Below, in pieces: positions 20,413-31,659 of a stretch of DNA of 64,000 bases (positions within the stretch are counted from its first letter, which is position 1; each line of letters starts with the position of its first letter). A program made the translations under genes and the position numbers. Below the pieces are notes generated by a model. That model was not told the DNA's origin. It saw only the letters and a program-made list of their open reading frames with translations, and searched no databases. This DNA is from Flaccisagitta enflata (Eukaryota; Chaetognatha; Sagittoidea; Aphragmophora): positions 88,412,001 through 88,476,000 of the forward strand of contig OZ231127.1 in assembly GCA_965153355.1 (NCBI GenBank). Reading direction: 5' to 3'.

Positions 20413-20972
20413 CTCAAGATTATGTCAAAATTGTGGGATTTTACCGTCCATCCCATTCTAGACCAATTTTGACCCCAGGAATCCAAATCTGCAGTCAAAA
20501 TGGTCCCAGGTCAATATTTCGATAGGCTACAGCTACATTTCTCAGGTCAAAGCACTATAAAAGGTCAAATTTTCAAAATTGGCAATTTGTCAATCTGATT
20601 GCAGATTCAAAATCCTTGCAAAAAACTGTGTGAAGAGAGTGTCATTCTTTTTAAAAAAATTTGATTAGAACAAAATTATCATCTGTCAAAATTAGGCCAA
20701 ATTTAGACAAATGAGCAATTTTACTCTATTTTGGATATTTAACGCTAATTTTGACTATGTTCCAATCCAAATTTAAAAAAAAGAAAGATATTTTCTTTTA
20801 ATAGTTTTTGAAAAAATTTGACCTTATATAGTATTTTGACCTGAGAAATGTAGCCGTAACCTATCGAAATATTGACCTGAGACCATTTCTGACTGCAGAT
20901 TTGGATTCCTTAGGTCAAAATTGGTCTAGAATGGGATGAACGGTAAAATCCCACAATTTTGACAATCCTGAG
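20413..20972. mobile_element. 560-bp foldback element with about 165-bp inverted arms
   Basis: The left arm from CTCAAGATTATGTCAAAATT is repeated inverted at the right end (AATTTTGACAATCCTGAG). Matching blocks continue inward: GGGATTTTACCGTYCATCCC, TTGACCYNAGGAATCC, TTTCGATAGGCTACAGC against its inverse at 20850-20865, and CATTTCTCAGGTCAAA. The arms are interrupted by small changes. There is no open frame inside. Confidence 0.78.
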
Positions 20973-21411
20973 AGGTCAATTCCGGATTCAGGGTGACGGT
21001 CCGACCCCCGAAAGGGTCATTTTTAAAAGTCAAATTTGCATGAATTTCTTTTTCTTATTAAAAAGTATAATGTTCTTAGGGTTGGAAAACAAATTCCGCT
21101 TTGCTTAGCAGCCCCTCAATTTTGTGTGAGGGGCCGATTTCGCAAAGATGTATTCAAATGAGGAAAAATCAACTTTGACGAGCGAAGCGCCAGGAACAGA
21201 TCTCCATCTTCTCAAATGCGTTATACTTTCAGTACCTTAGTCGGGATATAGTCATTTATGTTATCTAAAAACATTATTACCGTTCTTGTCGGACAATATT
21301 ATGCATATTAAGGTAAATTTACCGATGTTAAAACAGATCTTTCCAGCAGATATTGGAGCTGGTAAGGCGCCATCAGAAAAAAGCATTTTGTTTTACCAAG
21401 GACTAAAAAGT

Positions 21412-21573
21412 AACAGGGCGGGATACACGGCAGTCTAGTCGCGGACAGTTGGGCAGGAGCAGTAATGTGAAAACCGCTCGGAATTTAAAAAAATGTGACC
21501 GGCGGACCGACAGACATACCAACATACCGACAAACACGGCAAGGTGAAGAGTCGCGTGTCCGCGACAAAAAAC
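21412..21573 (-). mobile_element. GTCC-rich short dispersed element, minus copy
   Basis: From GGCGGGATACACGGCAGTCT to AGAGTCGCGTGTCCGCGACA followed by A-run. The core GGACCGACAGACATACC is diverged. Confidence 0.65.
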
Positions 21574-21636
21574 TCGAGGGTGCGGTTCCTACATAATTCA
21601 CGGAACTAGATGCTATGAAATAATGGGTGGTCAAAC

Positions 21637-21813
21637 AAGGCCGGATACACGGCTACCGAAGTCGCGTGCGGGTGGGCAGGGGTCATATTTGAGGTCACTA
21701 GACCATATTGGCAGGAGCAGTGAGGTCCACAAAAAAAAAAGTAAAGTGTGACCAACCAACCGACCGACCGACGGACTAAGCGGGGTGTAAAGTCGCGTGC
21801 ACGCGACTAAAAA
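21637..21813 (-). mobile_element. GTCC-rich short dispersed element, minus copy
   Basis: CAAGGCCGGATACACGGCTA at one end, GTCGCGTGCACGCGACTAAA at the other (perfect hairpin), with CCAACCGACCGACCGACGG between. Confidence 0.75.
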
Positions 21814-21884
21814 AAACTTTTTTGTTTTCTCATATTTTCTGTAAAAAGGTAAAAAGGTAGAATTTCTTATTTTGTCAAAAAGAT

Positions 21885-23785
21885 ATGAAGCGGGAAATTT
21901 TTGTCCCCGACGAATAGTTTTCGTCGGTGACTATGAAGTAGCCTGTTCGTGTAGTCTGTTTGTTCGTTTGTCGTCGTCGTCGTCGTTTAAAACCTTCTCA
22001 TATCTTTGGAACCAGACTTCAGAATTTGATAAAACTTTGCTGGTGTTGTTTATAGGTCAATAGGAGCTTGTGTACCAATTTTCAAAAAAATTCATTAATT
22101 TTTACTACCCTTTGCCTACTATTTTTGTAGTAATATTTAGCTGGGACTTAGGTGGTTTACATAGGTAGAGGGTAGTAAAGGTTTATGAATTTTTTTTTGA
22201 TTTGGTATACAAGCAGAGGGTACTAAATAAACAACCCCTGCAAAATTCGAATTAAATCTGAAGTCTGGTTTATAACATATTAGCTTATTTATGTAGTAGT
22301 ATGTTGCTAGGACTTAGGCAATTTACATAGGCAAAGGGTAGTAAAGGTATGTGAATTTTTTTCTTATTTGGTACACAAGTAGAGGGTAGTAAATAAATAA
22401 CCCCTGCAAAATTCGAATTAAATCTGAAGCTTGGTTTATGAGATATTAGCTTATTTATGTAGAAATATGTTACTATGACTTAGGCAGTTTACATAGGCAA
22501 AGGGTAGCAAAGTAATGTGAATTCTTTTTTAATTTGGTATACAAGTAAAGGATATTAATTGAACTGCCCCTGCAATATTCAAATTAAATCTGAAGTCTGG
22601 TTTATAAGATTTTAGTTTATTAATGTAGTAATATGTTACTAGGATTTAGGCAATTTGTATAGAGGATTGGAGTTGATGATTTTGTTTACTTGCTCATTTT
22701 TTACATTCTGATTTTTCTTTAGGTTTGCCATCATGGATTTCAAGATTCATCTTCAACTACTGTCATCATCTTCAACTACTGTCATCATCTTCAACTACTG
22801 TCATCATTTTCTACTACTGTCATCATCTTCAACTACTGTTATCATCTTCAACTACTGTCATCATCTCCAACTACTGTCATCATCTCCAACTACTGTCATC
22901 ATCTTCAACTACTGTCATCATCTTCAACTACTGTCATCAACCTCAACTATTGTCATCGTCTTCAACTATTGTCATCGTCTTCAACTATTGTCATCGTCTT
23001 CAACTATTGTCATCGTCTTCAACTATTGTCATCGTCTTCAACTATTGTCATCATCTTCAACTACTGTCATCATCTTCAACTACTGTCATCATCTTCAACT
23101 ACTGTCATCATATCAACTACTGTCATCATCTTCAACTACTGTCATCTTCTTCAACTACTGTCATCTTCTCCAACTACTGTCATCTTCTTCAACTACTGTC
23201 ATCATCTTCAACTACTGTCATCATCTTCAACTACTGTTATCATCTTCAACTACTGTCATCATCTTCAACTACTGTCATCATCTTCAACTACTGTCATCAT
23301 CTTCAACTACTGTTATCATCTTCATCTACTATTATCATTCTCGACTGCTGTCATCTTCGACTACTTGATTTTTTTTTTAAATTTTTTTGAAAATTTTTAA
23401 AAATTTTTGAAAATTTTTAAAAATTTTTTAAAAAATTTTTAAAAATTTTTAAATTTAATTTTTTTAATTTTAAAAAATTTTTTTTTTTTGAAAATTTTTT
23501 TTAAAATTCAAAATTTTAAAAAAACTTTTTTTTTTTTGAAAATTTTTTTTGAAAATTCTTTTGATATTTTTTATTAGATTTTTGTTGTCATTATCATTCA
23601 TTGTTATCATCATCATCATCCACTGTTGTTATCATTATCTCATGTCATCATTAAAACAATATTGAATATTTTTTTTCTTGAATTTGCTGTCTTGTTGTGT
23701 ATCTCATCGAGTTGCGTTTACGCAACGAGAAAGCTTCAAAAATTACAGTCCCCAGTCGGGGACTGTAATTTTGAAGCTTTTTTTC
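21885..23785 (+). mobile_element. Composite HINE-like element, copy 1 (opposite orientation to the others)
   Basis: Parts in order: hairpin CCGACGAATAGTTTTCGTCGG (21909); GTAGCCTGTTCGTGTAGTCTG; about three core repeats of 166 bp (TAGCTTATTTATGTAG at 22281 and 22447); GGTTTGCCATCATGGATTTC (22724); a 19-bp minisatellite (22744-23345); an A/T tract (23370-23575); ATCTCATCGAGTTGCGTTTA; and a long perfect-stem hairpin around TTACAGTCCCCAGTCGGGGA (23731-23780). The same order, inverted, is found at 38277-40365. Confidence 0.8.
22744..23345 (+). repeat. 19-bp minisatellite (TTCAACTACTGTCATCATC)n
   Basis: About 32 units with point changes (CATCGTC, TATTGTC variants in a homogenised sub-block 22945-23050). 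All three plus frames are open because the unit contains no stop, so the predicted Ser/Thr/Ile-rich peptides have no meaning. Confidence 0.92.
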
Positions 23786-24400
23786 ATTATTGTGATGTTT
23801 GTATTCTTTTAATATATTTCAGGCTATTTATAAAAATCTAATTTTGGACCATTTTGATTTTTTATGTTTTATACAGTGCGATATTAAAAAAAGATACAAA
23901 TGTTATATTGAAGATATTTATGCTCAAATTTACTAATCAAATTTTTCTTTAAGGAATCCAAAGTGACGGAAAAAATGAAATGATTGAAACCATTCTCAGA
24001 CATTTTGGTGAATTTGACTAGATTTTTTCATGAATTGAACACTAGGTATTGCCAATAGATGCAAGATCTTCAAATGACCTTTGATATTGTCTTTAATCAT
24101 ATCTAGATTCTTTGAATAGACATTGACATTTGGAAAGCCTTTCAAAATAGCTTTCATTTTAGTTGTATCTGGCATCTGTAGCTCAATTTGTTTTAAAGTT
24201 ACGTTAATTTTAGTAAATACATTCCTTTTTGGATAGCTGTAAAAAAAGGTCAGAGTTCACATTGCTGACACAGACAGACAGACAGACAGATAGAGACAGA
24301 GGTCCCAAATTAGGATCAATGAAAAATATTGTTCTTTTTTGTTGTGTGTGTTGTGCATGCGTGTGTGTCTGTCTGTCTGTCAGTCTGTGTCTCTGTTGTA
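23786..24400. other. Non-coding AT-rich stretch
   Basis: TACAGTGCGATATTAAAAAA at 23872 resembles the TIR start of the Tc1/mariner-like element at 14587 but has no partner nearby. CAGA/CTGT microsatellite pieces occur at 24270-24290 and 24365-24390. No gene seen. Confidence 0.4.
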
Positions 24401-24403
24401 AGC

Positions 24404-24407
<4 letters not shown>

Positions 24408-24463
<56 letters not shown>

Positions 24464-24535
24464 TTAGAGAATGAATTAGAGAATGAATTAGAGAATGAAT
24501 CAGAGAGAGAATTAGAGAGAGAATTAGAGGGCCCA
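24408..24535. repeat. GA microsatellite grading into GAATTAGA repeats
   Basis: About 50 bp of GA, then units of GAATGAATTAGA. An inverted pair of phrases (AAATTAGGATCAATGAAAAA before, AAAATTACGATCAATGAAAA after) flanks it as a direct repeat. Confidence 0.85.
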
Positions 24536-24740
24536 AAATTACGATCAATGAAAAATATTGATCTTTGAGAAAAATTCAAAAAATTTGGAAAAATAAAAAA
24601 TCATGACGTGAGAACTATTGATCGCACAATATTCTGCTTGGCGCCATCTGAAAGAGGAGAATCAGCTCTTTCTTAGCCATTAATTTCATGCGTAGCACCA
24701 TTCAGCCCCCAAAACTTACCAACTTCCCAGAACGCCTCAT

Positions 24741-25085
24741 GTCCTGTAGGATAGGACACAAGGGTGAATTTCCATACGTCCTGAGCAATTATGCATAATA
24801 TTCAATGAGAACTTTGCATTTTTTCAATTTCTTGTCAATTTGCCATATTATTCAATAGGAATTTAACATTATTTTCAGTTCTTATCAATTTTCCATGTTA
24901 TTCAATGGGAAACATGCAGTTTTTGCTTTTTCGTTAATTTTCCCTGTTATTCTAAGAAGTTTGCATTTTGTCAATTTTCCATGTTATTCAATGCGCATTT
25001 TAGGCTTGAGAAGCTCCGGGGGGGGGGGGACGGATGGACGGACGCGGACGGATGTATGGAAATTCACCCTTGTGTCCTACAGGAC
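24741..25085. mobile_element. 345-bp element with about 40-bp terminal inverted repeats
   Basis: The left end GTCCTGTAGGATAGGACACA plus AGGGTGAATTTCCATACGTC is mirrored at the right by ATGTATGGAAATTCACCCTT plus GTGTCCTACAGGAC. Inside are four loose repeats of TTTTCCATGTTATTCAATG and a G run with GGACGGAC units. The right flank GGCCGCTGCCCAAAAG matches that of the 17548-18014 element, so the two types are related or nested. Confidence 0.75.
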
Positions 25086-26451
25086 ATTGGCCCTTTGGGG
25101 CCGCTGCCCAAAAGGGAAATCCAAAAAACTCTGCAGGACCCAAAAAGACCGCAGGGACTTCGTCTCTTCAACTTCTTTCCAAATGAGAGACTCCACACCA
25201 AGTTTCAACCATATCAAATAAAAATTTACAAAGTTATTGAACTTTTTTTCATCCTTAGGTCAATTTTGGCGATTGTTATGGCCATTCTGGCCAGTTATTG
25301 TTGCGGAAGTCTGATATGTCGCTTCCGTGTTAAAGATATTGACCAAAGGAGTCACTATGAAATTTGAAGGTCCTACGTCGATGCATTCAAATGATATCGC
25401 ATTTTTTGTCTTAAACTATTTGATCGGTAGATTGGTAGGCTGGTTGGAATAGGTCCGTACCTAAGAATTGTTTTCGAAAGGAAGCTGACACCTTGGTGGA
25501 TATCCATTTCAAATTTCAGCAAAATCGGATGAAAACTAAAGTTTTTTTAAAAGTTTTTGTAAATACGTCGATATCATGAAAAACGCGCTGAAGCGTCGAT
25601 AATGTTGAAACCGTGACAATTAGCGACGCCTCTCCGTTTTTTCTCTCATTCTAGGTCAAATAATGTTTCTACTGCCTCATGATTGAATAAGGATATCTCA
25701 AACTCGCTATACTTGAGATCAAAGCAGATCATAACAGTATCTGGGGGGTAACGCAGATGTGTCACCTGCATTCAGATAGCTGGACGTATGCGTGACTATT
25801 AAAAAACGTCGATAATGTCGAAACCGTGATAATTACGAGGGAGAATCATCCCTCTGAAAACGTAGCATTGAAATTTTGGAATTCCATGAAAACTTACCTG
25901 GGCGCACATCATAGCTACTGCTGTCAAAGTCTATGATGAAAAATCTTCTGATACAACTACATACTTCTATAATCAATAAATAAAAATTAACACTATTTTA
26001 TGCCTATTTCTTAACGAAATTGCGAGTTACCTCCATTAATATAAAAATGACTCAATTTCTTCAAATTTATCGATTTGATGCCATTTTTTATGCCCAGGTC
26101 TTGCCACTTGGTACCTGCTGAGATGAAAAATAGTCATGTTTGCCCCATTTTTACTCTTTTTTTGTTCAATGCTGTATAAAATAGTTAACGTTTCAAATTC
26201 GTTACATTAAAATGGCTCTTTTTATGCATAGTTATATCATGAAAATAATACATTTTTCCGTGCTTATCCCAGATATTCAGTCATGTTCCTTTTAGTTTTG
26301 CTTAAGGTTATTAGTTACGGTCAGCAAAGGCAGCGGAAAGTCAAAAGGTAGCAAGTTATTAGCTCTAAACTACGAAAAATTGGACCGTCAGCTAAAATTT
26401 GGAATTGACCGAGATTTTTTAATATGGTTGGGCAGGTTTTAATGCAAAAAC
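25086..26451. other. Non-coding part of intron 7
   Basis: Unique-looking AT-rich sequence. Short phrases recur (GTCGATAATGTTGAAACCGT at 25595 and GTCGATAATGTCGAAACCGT at 25808), indicating an old local duplication of about 213 bp. No coding evidence. Confidence 0.5.
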
Positions 26452-27781
26452 TCAGAGGGAGGAATCTTAAAAACCTTTTAACAGCTTTTAACAGATTTTA
26501 ACAGATTTTAACAGATTTTAACAGCTTTTAACAGGCCCAAAATTAAAGAGGTACGTGTTAAAAGGCTTTTAACAGCTTGTTAAAAGCTTACTGAGGGAGA
26601 ATGTTTCTGTTAAAAACTTATAAACTTTAAAAAATGGTTAAAAACCTTGTGAGCAATCTGTTTTTAACAATGAGTTAAAAACCTTTTTAACAATGTGTTA
26701 AAAACCTTTTTAACAATGTGTTAAAAACCTTTTTAACAATGTGTTAAAAACCTTTTTAACAATGTGTTAAAAACCTTTTTAACAATGTGTTAAAAACCTT
26801 TTTAACAATGTGTTAAAAACCTTTTTAACAATGTGTTAAAAACCTTTTTAACAATGTGTTAAAAACCTTTTTAACAATGTGTTAAAAACCTTTTTAACAA
26901 TGTGTTAAAAACCTTTTTAACAATGTGTTAAAAACCTTTTTAACAATGTGTTAAAAACCTTTTTAACAATGTGTTAAAAAACTTTTTAACAATGTGTTAA
27001 AAACCTTTTTAACAATGTGTTAAAAACCTTTTTAACAATGTGTTAAAAACCTTTGACAATGTGTTAAAAACCTTTATAACAATGTGTTAAAAAACTTTTT
27101 AACAGGGATTTTAACAAGGATTTTAACAAAGATTTTAACAAAGATTTTAACAAAGATTTTAACAAAGATTTTAACAAGGATTTTAACAAGGAATTTTAAC
27201 AAGGGTTTTAACAAGGGTTTTAACAAGGGTTTTAACATGGGTTTTAACAAGGATTTTAACAAGGATTTTAACAAGGATTTTAACAAGGATTTTAACAAGG
27301 ATTTTACAAGGAATTCAAACAAGGGCTTTAACAAGGGTTTTAAAATGGGTTTTAACATGGGTTTAACAAGGATTTTAACAAGGATTTTAACAAGGATTTT
27401 AACATGGACTTTTACTTGAGTTTTTACAAAGATTTCAAGGATTTTAACTAAGAATTTAACAAAGATTTCAACAGACTAAGAAGATTTCGGAATTTTTAAC
27501 AAAAATGGTTTTTTTCACCAGTGTTTTTAACGCAGATTTTTAACATGTATTTATAACAAGGATTTTAACAGGGCAAGTTTTTAACATAAGCTGTTTTTAA
27601 CAGTTTTTAAGCGCTTCTTGAAATAAAGAAGGTCCCCGACTTTTAACACTATTCTTGAGGTTTTTAACTTGTTCCCTCCAAAAAAAAAGAGGGTCTTTCT
27701 GTTAAAAGCTGTTAAAATTTGTTAAAATCTGTTAAAATCTGTTAAAAGCTGTTAAAAGGTTTTTAAGATTCCTCCCTCTGA
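26452..27781. mobile_element. 1.3-kb foldback element built from TTTTAAC/GTTAAAA motifs
   Basis: Terminal inverted repeats TCAGAGGGAGGAATCTTAAA continue through several TTTTAACAG units. Inside, 26650-27090 is a 23-bp array (AATGTGTTAAAAACCTTTTT + AAC), and 27105-27410 is a 12-bp array (AAGGATTTTAAC) on the same motif. The frames on both strands are array artefacts. Confidence 0.8.
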
Positions 27782-29038
27782 AAACTGCTCACAATTCAGG
27801 ATTGCAATGGATGGACCAACGGACCTACCAACCTATTGACCTACCCACCCACACAGCAAGGTGTTGTCACATATCTGCGGCTAAAAATATACAGGGATCC
27901 AAATTCCATATCCAATAGTAGTGGATATAACGGAGCCAATTATCTGATCATTAGAGGGACAGATTAATTAGGGGAACAATCTGTACTTGAAACAAAGGCA
28001 GATGTGTGTATAATTGCGTTGCCTTTGAATCTCCCCCCCCCCCCACCTTTGATTTTTGATACATCGCGTTTTAAAATCTGATATTATCACCCATAAGGCA
28101 ATGAAACAGTAAGCTAAGGTTTAAGTAGTGTTAAATTGTGTATTACTAATCAGCCTTTATGATTTAGTACAGCCAAAAATTATTTCCCAAATTTTTTTTT
28201 TTTTCTCTTTTTCCCCCTTTGATTTCTTTCCCCATCTCCAAGCATTTTTTTCCCATTAGAGGTTGAAAGAATAATGGTCCAGAATGAAAGATATAATGTT
28301 TTTATCATCAATTCTAAATCATTTTCCACATCTAGAATAATCAGTAAATCTGGCTACTAATCTGGAATGTTAAAACAATTTTTTAGCTACCATCTGGAAG
28401 GCTGGAGCACTCCATCTGGAATTTTTAGCCCAGGCCAGGTTGGCATCAGAGGTCGGAATGGTTTTTTAATGCCAAATATCACCTAGTCTAGCAGAGGATG
28501 CAAGATGGCAAACTCGAGGTCTGGATCACTAGCTGAGTGGAAGGCTGGAAGCCTACGTCCCGGATACCCGGCTCCTCTTCCAAGCTACGCTTAGCCCCTG
28601 CTCAACCTGTAAAAGCGAGAATTTACTAGGTCTTCACCACTCCTGCTCGGGTGCACGTGTTGAGCTTTACATCACAGCCCTTATTCTAAATACAGGCCGG
28701 GTAAATGCCACCCCTCAAAAGTGAAGTTCGTTCACTATAGACAGATTAGGGGAAGGGAGTTTTGGGATAGTAACCAACCTTCATATGGTCCATAGCCTAT
28801 GAATTGTACAGAACTGCGGCAGCTTTTGCTGGATTTTTTCATGATTTGCGGCAGCCAGACGGAATCGGCAACCATCTGGCACCCTCCAGACGCGTGATTT
28901 GACTAACAAATTTTCCGAGACCATTTTTTTATACATTTCAGACTAATACGACACCTTATCGTATCAATGAAAGATGCAGGATAATTCCCCTATTTAGGCT
29001 CCACCATGCAAAAGACCATTAAATATAATCAGTCTTAC
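27782..29038. other. Non-coding part of intron 7 near exon 7
   Basis: 27795-27885 is a decayed GTCC-type element (GGACCAACGGACCTACC). 28030-28250 resembles 440-660. The remainder to exon 7 shows no gene. Confidence 0.45.
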
Positions 29039-29194
29039 CTCTGTCAAAATATGACTCCTTAGTTGGCCATCTCGCGTTTTCTTGTCCTGATTCTTGTCAT
29101 GAGCGTGTCGTTTCCTTCTCCCGCGCTTCTTCTTAACACCACCACCACCACTACCACGATTCTTTGCATCGTTTTCCTTACCCCGAGTGAGAAC
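29039..29194 (-). CDS. Exon 7 of receptor-like gene: basic cassette with furin-like site
   Basis: This exon is 156 nt (52 codons), too short to stand out as an open frame, and was found from its splice sites: TCTTGTAG acceptor and GAG|GTAAGA donor. Both edges are phase 0, so it could be skipped without a frameshift. It encodes an extremely basic stretch with a Gly run (RGSGGGGVKKKRGRRKRHAH) followed by KNQDKKTRDGQ. RGRRKR fits the furin/proprotein convertase consensus R-x-K/R-R, so the precursor might be cleaved here, just before the FN3-bearing half. Cleavage is inference. Confidence 0.62.
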
Positions 29195-29788
29195 CTACAA
29201 GACTAATATTTGATTAGGATTCTACTACTTTATACTACCACCAATACTACGAATCTATTGTCATAGAGAAAATGGGATTTATTGGAAGGACCAAAAGGAC
29301 AATATGGATGGGAACACCATCCCTACACCCTACATACAACAATTTTTACATTTTTCATTTCCAACGCTGTGAACGGAGCATCATTTACGCAAAGCATGCA
29401 TTGCATACATGAGAACAATTGTTATGATGAGTTTGTCAGAGAAAGAAAATGGTTTAGTCTCACGTTGGCGGTTTTTGATCGAGATCTCGCAATCTCGCGA
29501 GACACTTGGACATAAAGCAGTTTGATCAGTTTAAAAATAAAAAGATAAGTGTATGTTCATTTTTTTCTCCTGTTTATCGTTTGTTTATCATTCAGAAAAA
29601 AAATGGTAGTAAGAGCTAAGTAGTCAGCTTTTCAACCCGGGAAAGTTTTGGGGGTACATGTGAGGGTTTCATCACCTTTTCGCTCGATACTAAATTTCCG
29701 ATTTTATCATCATAACCCCGAATACGCTTACGCTTCTTTGTACTACCACAGCCACGATTCTTATCATCATAACCCCGACTGAGCGCAC
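29195..29788. other. Intron 6
   Basis: AT-rich intron between exons 7 and 6. An internal duplicate-like phrase (CGATTCTTTGCATCG in exon 7, CACGATTCTTATCATCATAA at 29753) hints that the exon 7 acceptor region was partly copied. No extra exon was found. Confidence 0.45.
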
Positions 29789-30090
29789 CTCAAAGACCGA
29801 TATTCGATTGGGATTCCTCCTACATTCGCGGCACATGAAACGCGAGAGGAAGAGATGATCCATTTTCGGCATCAATCGGAGATTCGACCGCAGTTTCGGC
29901 GCGGAACAAAGGACGTTGAACCAACGCCGACGATCGCGGATCAAACCCAAATATCGGCGAGGAGAATGCAAGCAAAGCAAGAACTCGTAAAAGGTGAAAT
30001 CATCGCCGGCGATTAAGGATAGCGGGAAGGAGGAGGAGGAAGCGGAGGATGATGAGGAAACGGCGCTGAATGCGAAGAGATCCCGAAGGA
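29789..30090 (-). CDS. Exon 6 of receptor-like gene (Ser-rich, then Cys-containing)
   Basis: The acceptor follows a pyrimidine tract (CCGCTTCTCAG). The exon reads LRDLFAFSAVSSSSSASSSS, then a mixed region with aromatic residues (DFTFYEFLLCLHSPRRYLGL), a run of Arg, and four Cys including MCRECRR near the end. The GAG|GTGCGC donor closes it at phase 0, matching exon 7. The Ser run may be a flexible linker. No domain recognised. Confidence 0.65.
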
Positions 30091-30479
30091 CTGAGAAGCG
30101 GAAAGGAAAGTGTGGAAGATCACATCTTGTTAGAGTTTCATGGCTTAATAAAATGTCCATGACGACTATTGATATCTTACAAATACATAAGAACAGATTA
30201 AATGGGGAAGTTACATCTTAGATTAGTCTTTCCTTAAGAGGACTTAATGTGCAATTACAGTTACGTCAACCTGTACCAACTTTTAACCGTTTCCCCTTCA
30301 TCTCACTGTACTAGTGAGATTTGACAGCTAAACATCGACCAAAATTTCTGTTTTCCTCTTGTCACAGCACAGGTGATACCAGATTCAATCGGTCTCTTTT
30401 CAGCTAGACATATGAAGGTTTTTCCCCTCCCTAATGTCATCGCCCACTACCAAATTCGTGTTTGTTCTCTCTCGCTTAC

Positions 30480-30598
30480 ATGCCATGCTTTCGGGAGAGT
30501 GCCTCTGTAACTGGTGAAGGGCCACGTTGAGCGCAGACTCGGCGATAGTTTTGGCGTCAAGCTTGGGGCATGTGGGAAGTTCGTTTGATGCGCCAAAC
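30480..30598 (-). CDS. Exon 5 of receptor-like gene
   Basis: A 119-nt exon runs between a CATATCTGCAG acceptor and a GCAT|GTAAGC donor. It reads FGASNELPTCPKLDAK and then ALNVALHQLQRHSPESMA. Phases fit exon 4 (two bases) and exon 6 (needs one base). The intron to exon 4 is only about 200 nt, so exons 4 to 7 form a tight cluster inside the repeat-rich locus. One Cys; otherwise nothing diagnostic. Confidence 0.65.
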
Positions 30599-30795
30599 CT
30601 GCAGATATGAGATAACCATTTTGTCATAAAACATCACGGCTAGATATCAACTTGGACATCAAATCCAATGCCTTATTTAAAAGAGGCATATGCGATGATA
30701 GAATAACTATTACTACATATTTGAATAACTCAAGCTCTGATATACAACAAAACAAAATGGCAAAATAGAGCATATGCCAAGTCGATTCAAATCAC

Positions 30796-31067
30796 CGCAT
30801 GTCGAAATCTCGATCAAGATCCTGGTAGCTTGGACCAATTCGAACATTCCGGTCATCCATCGCCGTCGTCGTCGTCGTGATCAGTTTGACGCTTCTGATC
30901 CCGAGTAGTCTTTCCGTGATCCATGGAGTGAGGGCGACGACGCTGCGCCAGCCTTTCATCATCGTCAACGCATCGCAATTCCAAAGAGCCTCCAGAAATC
31001 GGACGATCGACTTCTTCTCGGCCAACTCGGCTTCGTCCAATAACGACTCCAGCCACCCTAAAGCCAC
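30796..31067 (-). CDS. Exon 4 of receptor-like gene (helical ectodomain region)
   Basis: The exon opens at phase 0 after CTTGGCCCCAG, reading VALGWLESLLDEAELAEKK, and closes at a GCG|GTGATT donor with two bases left, which fits the one-base start of exon 5. The composition is Leu/Ala/Glu-rich, followed by a short Thr run (KLITTTTTAM) and an acidic C-terminal end (SYQDLDRDFDM). Reading through the donor meets a stop codon at once, consistent with a real exon edge. No family recognised. Confidence 0.68.
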
Positions 31068-31659
31068 CTGGGGCCAAGAAGGGGGACTTTGAGCGTAATT
31101 CGCGACAGTGAACGAATCAAGTTTCACGTGGGCAAGAGCACGTCAATAAGAGACACTTGGGGAAGTGTTTCGAGGGGACAAAGTTTGGGCGCTTCGCATA
31201 GCAAAAAATTTGATTTTCTTCTTGTCCCGCTAACCCAATACGGAGTGAAAAAAGCCATGAAGACGACCGTTTTCCTTTTCTCAAAATTCCTTCATCTTCC
31301 GTTTTTGATTTGGCCTTAAAGTTTCCTCAGATTTCCCAGAACACAGCAAAATCCTGTGCAGTCTTGTTTCAAAGGGAAAAATTGTCAGTTTTAGAAAATC
31401 ATGATTTTTGTAAAAATAAATCAGAATATCAGAGCATAAGTTACGAAAGAGCTTGTGAAAAAGCAGATTAACAAATAACAGTTCTTAAAAAAACAGAAAT
31501 TTGTAAAAGCTAATTTAAAGAAGATCAGCATATTTTTTTTATCCCACTGCATTATACAAATCAGGCTTTTAAAAACAATTTTTTGAAAAACAGAAGAAAA
31601 ATGATTTTTGATAAAAGAAAAATGGTAAGAATCCTAAAATTGGCCACTCCACATTAAGC
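31068..31659. other. Start of the repeat-filled intron 3 (3' end on the minus strand)
   Basis: AT-rich with no identifiable element. Open frames on the plus strand opposite exon 4 are shadows. Confidence 0.5.

Noticed and set aside
22744-23345. CRISPR-like appearance of regular repeats
   Set aside because: Units are contiguous with no unique spacers, and the genome is eukaryotic; these are minisatellites.
22725-23390. 200-codon frames of Ser/Thr/Ile/Cys repeats, also at 32489-33710, 38671-39536 and 58065-58462
   Set aside because: 19-bp minisatellite units without stop codons; all frames open together.
26650-27419. Lys/Leu- and Phe/Asn/Lys-rich repeat frames of about 100 codons
   Set aside because: 12-bp and 23-bp arrays of the foldback element.
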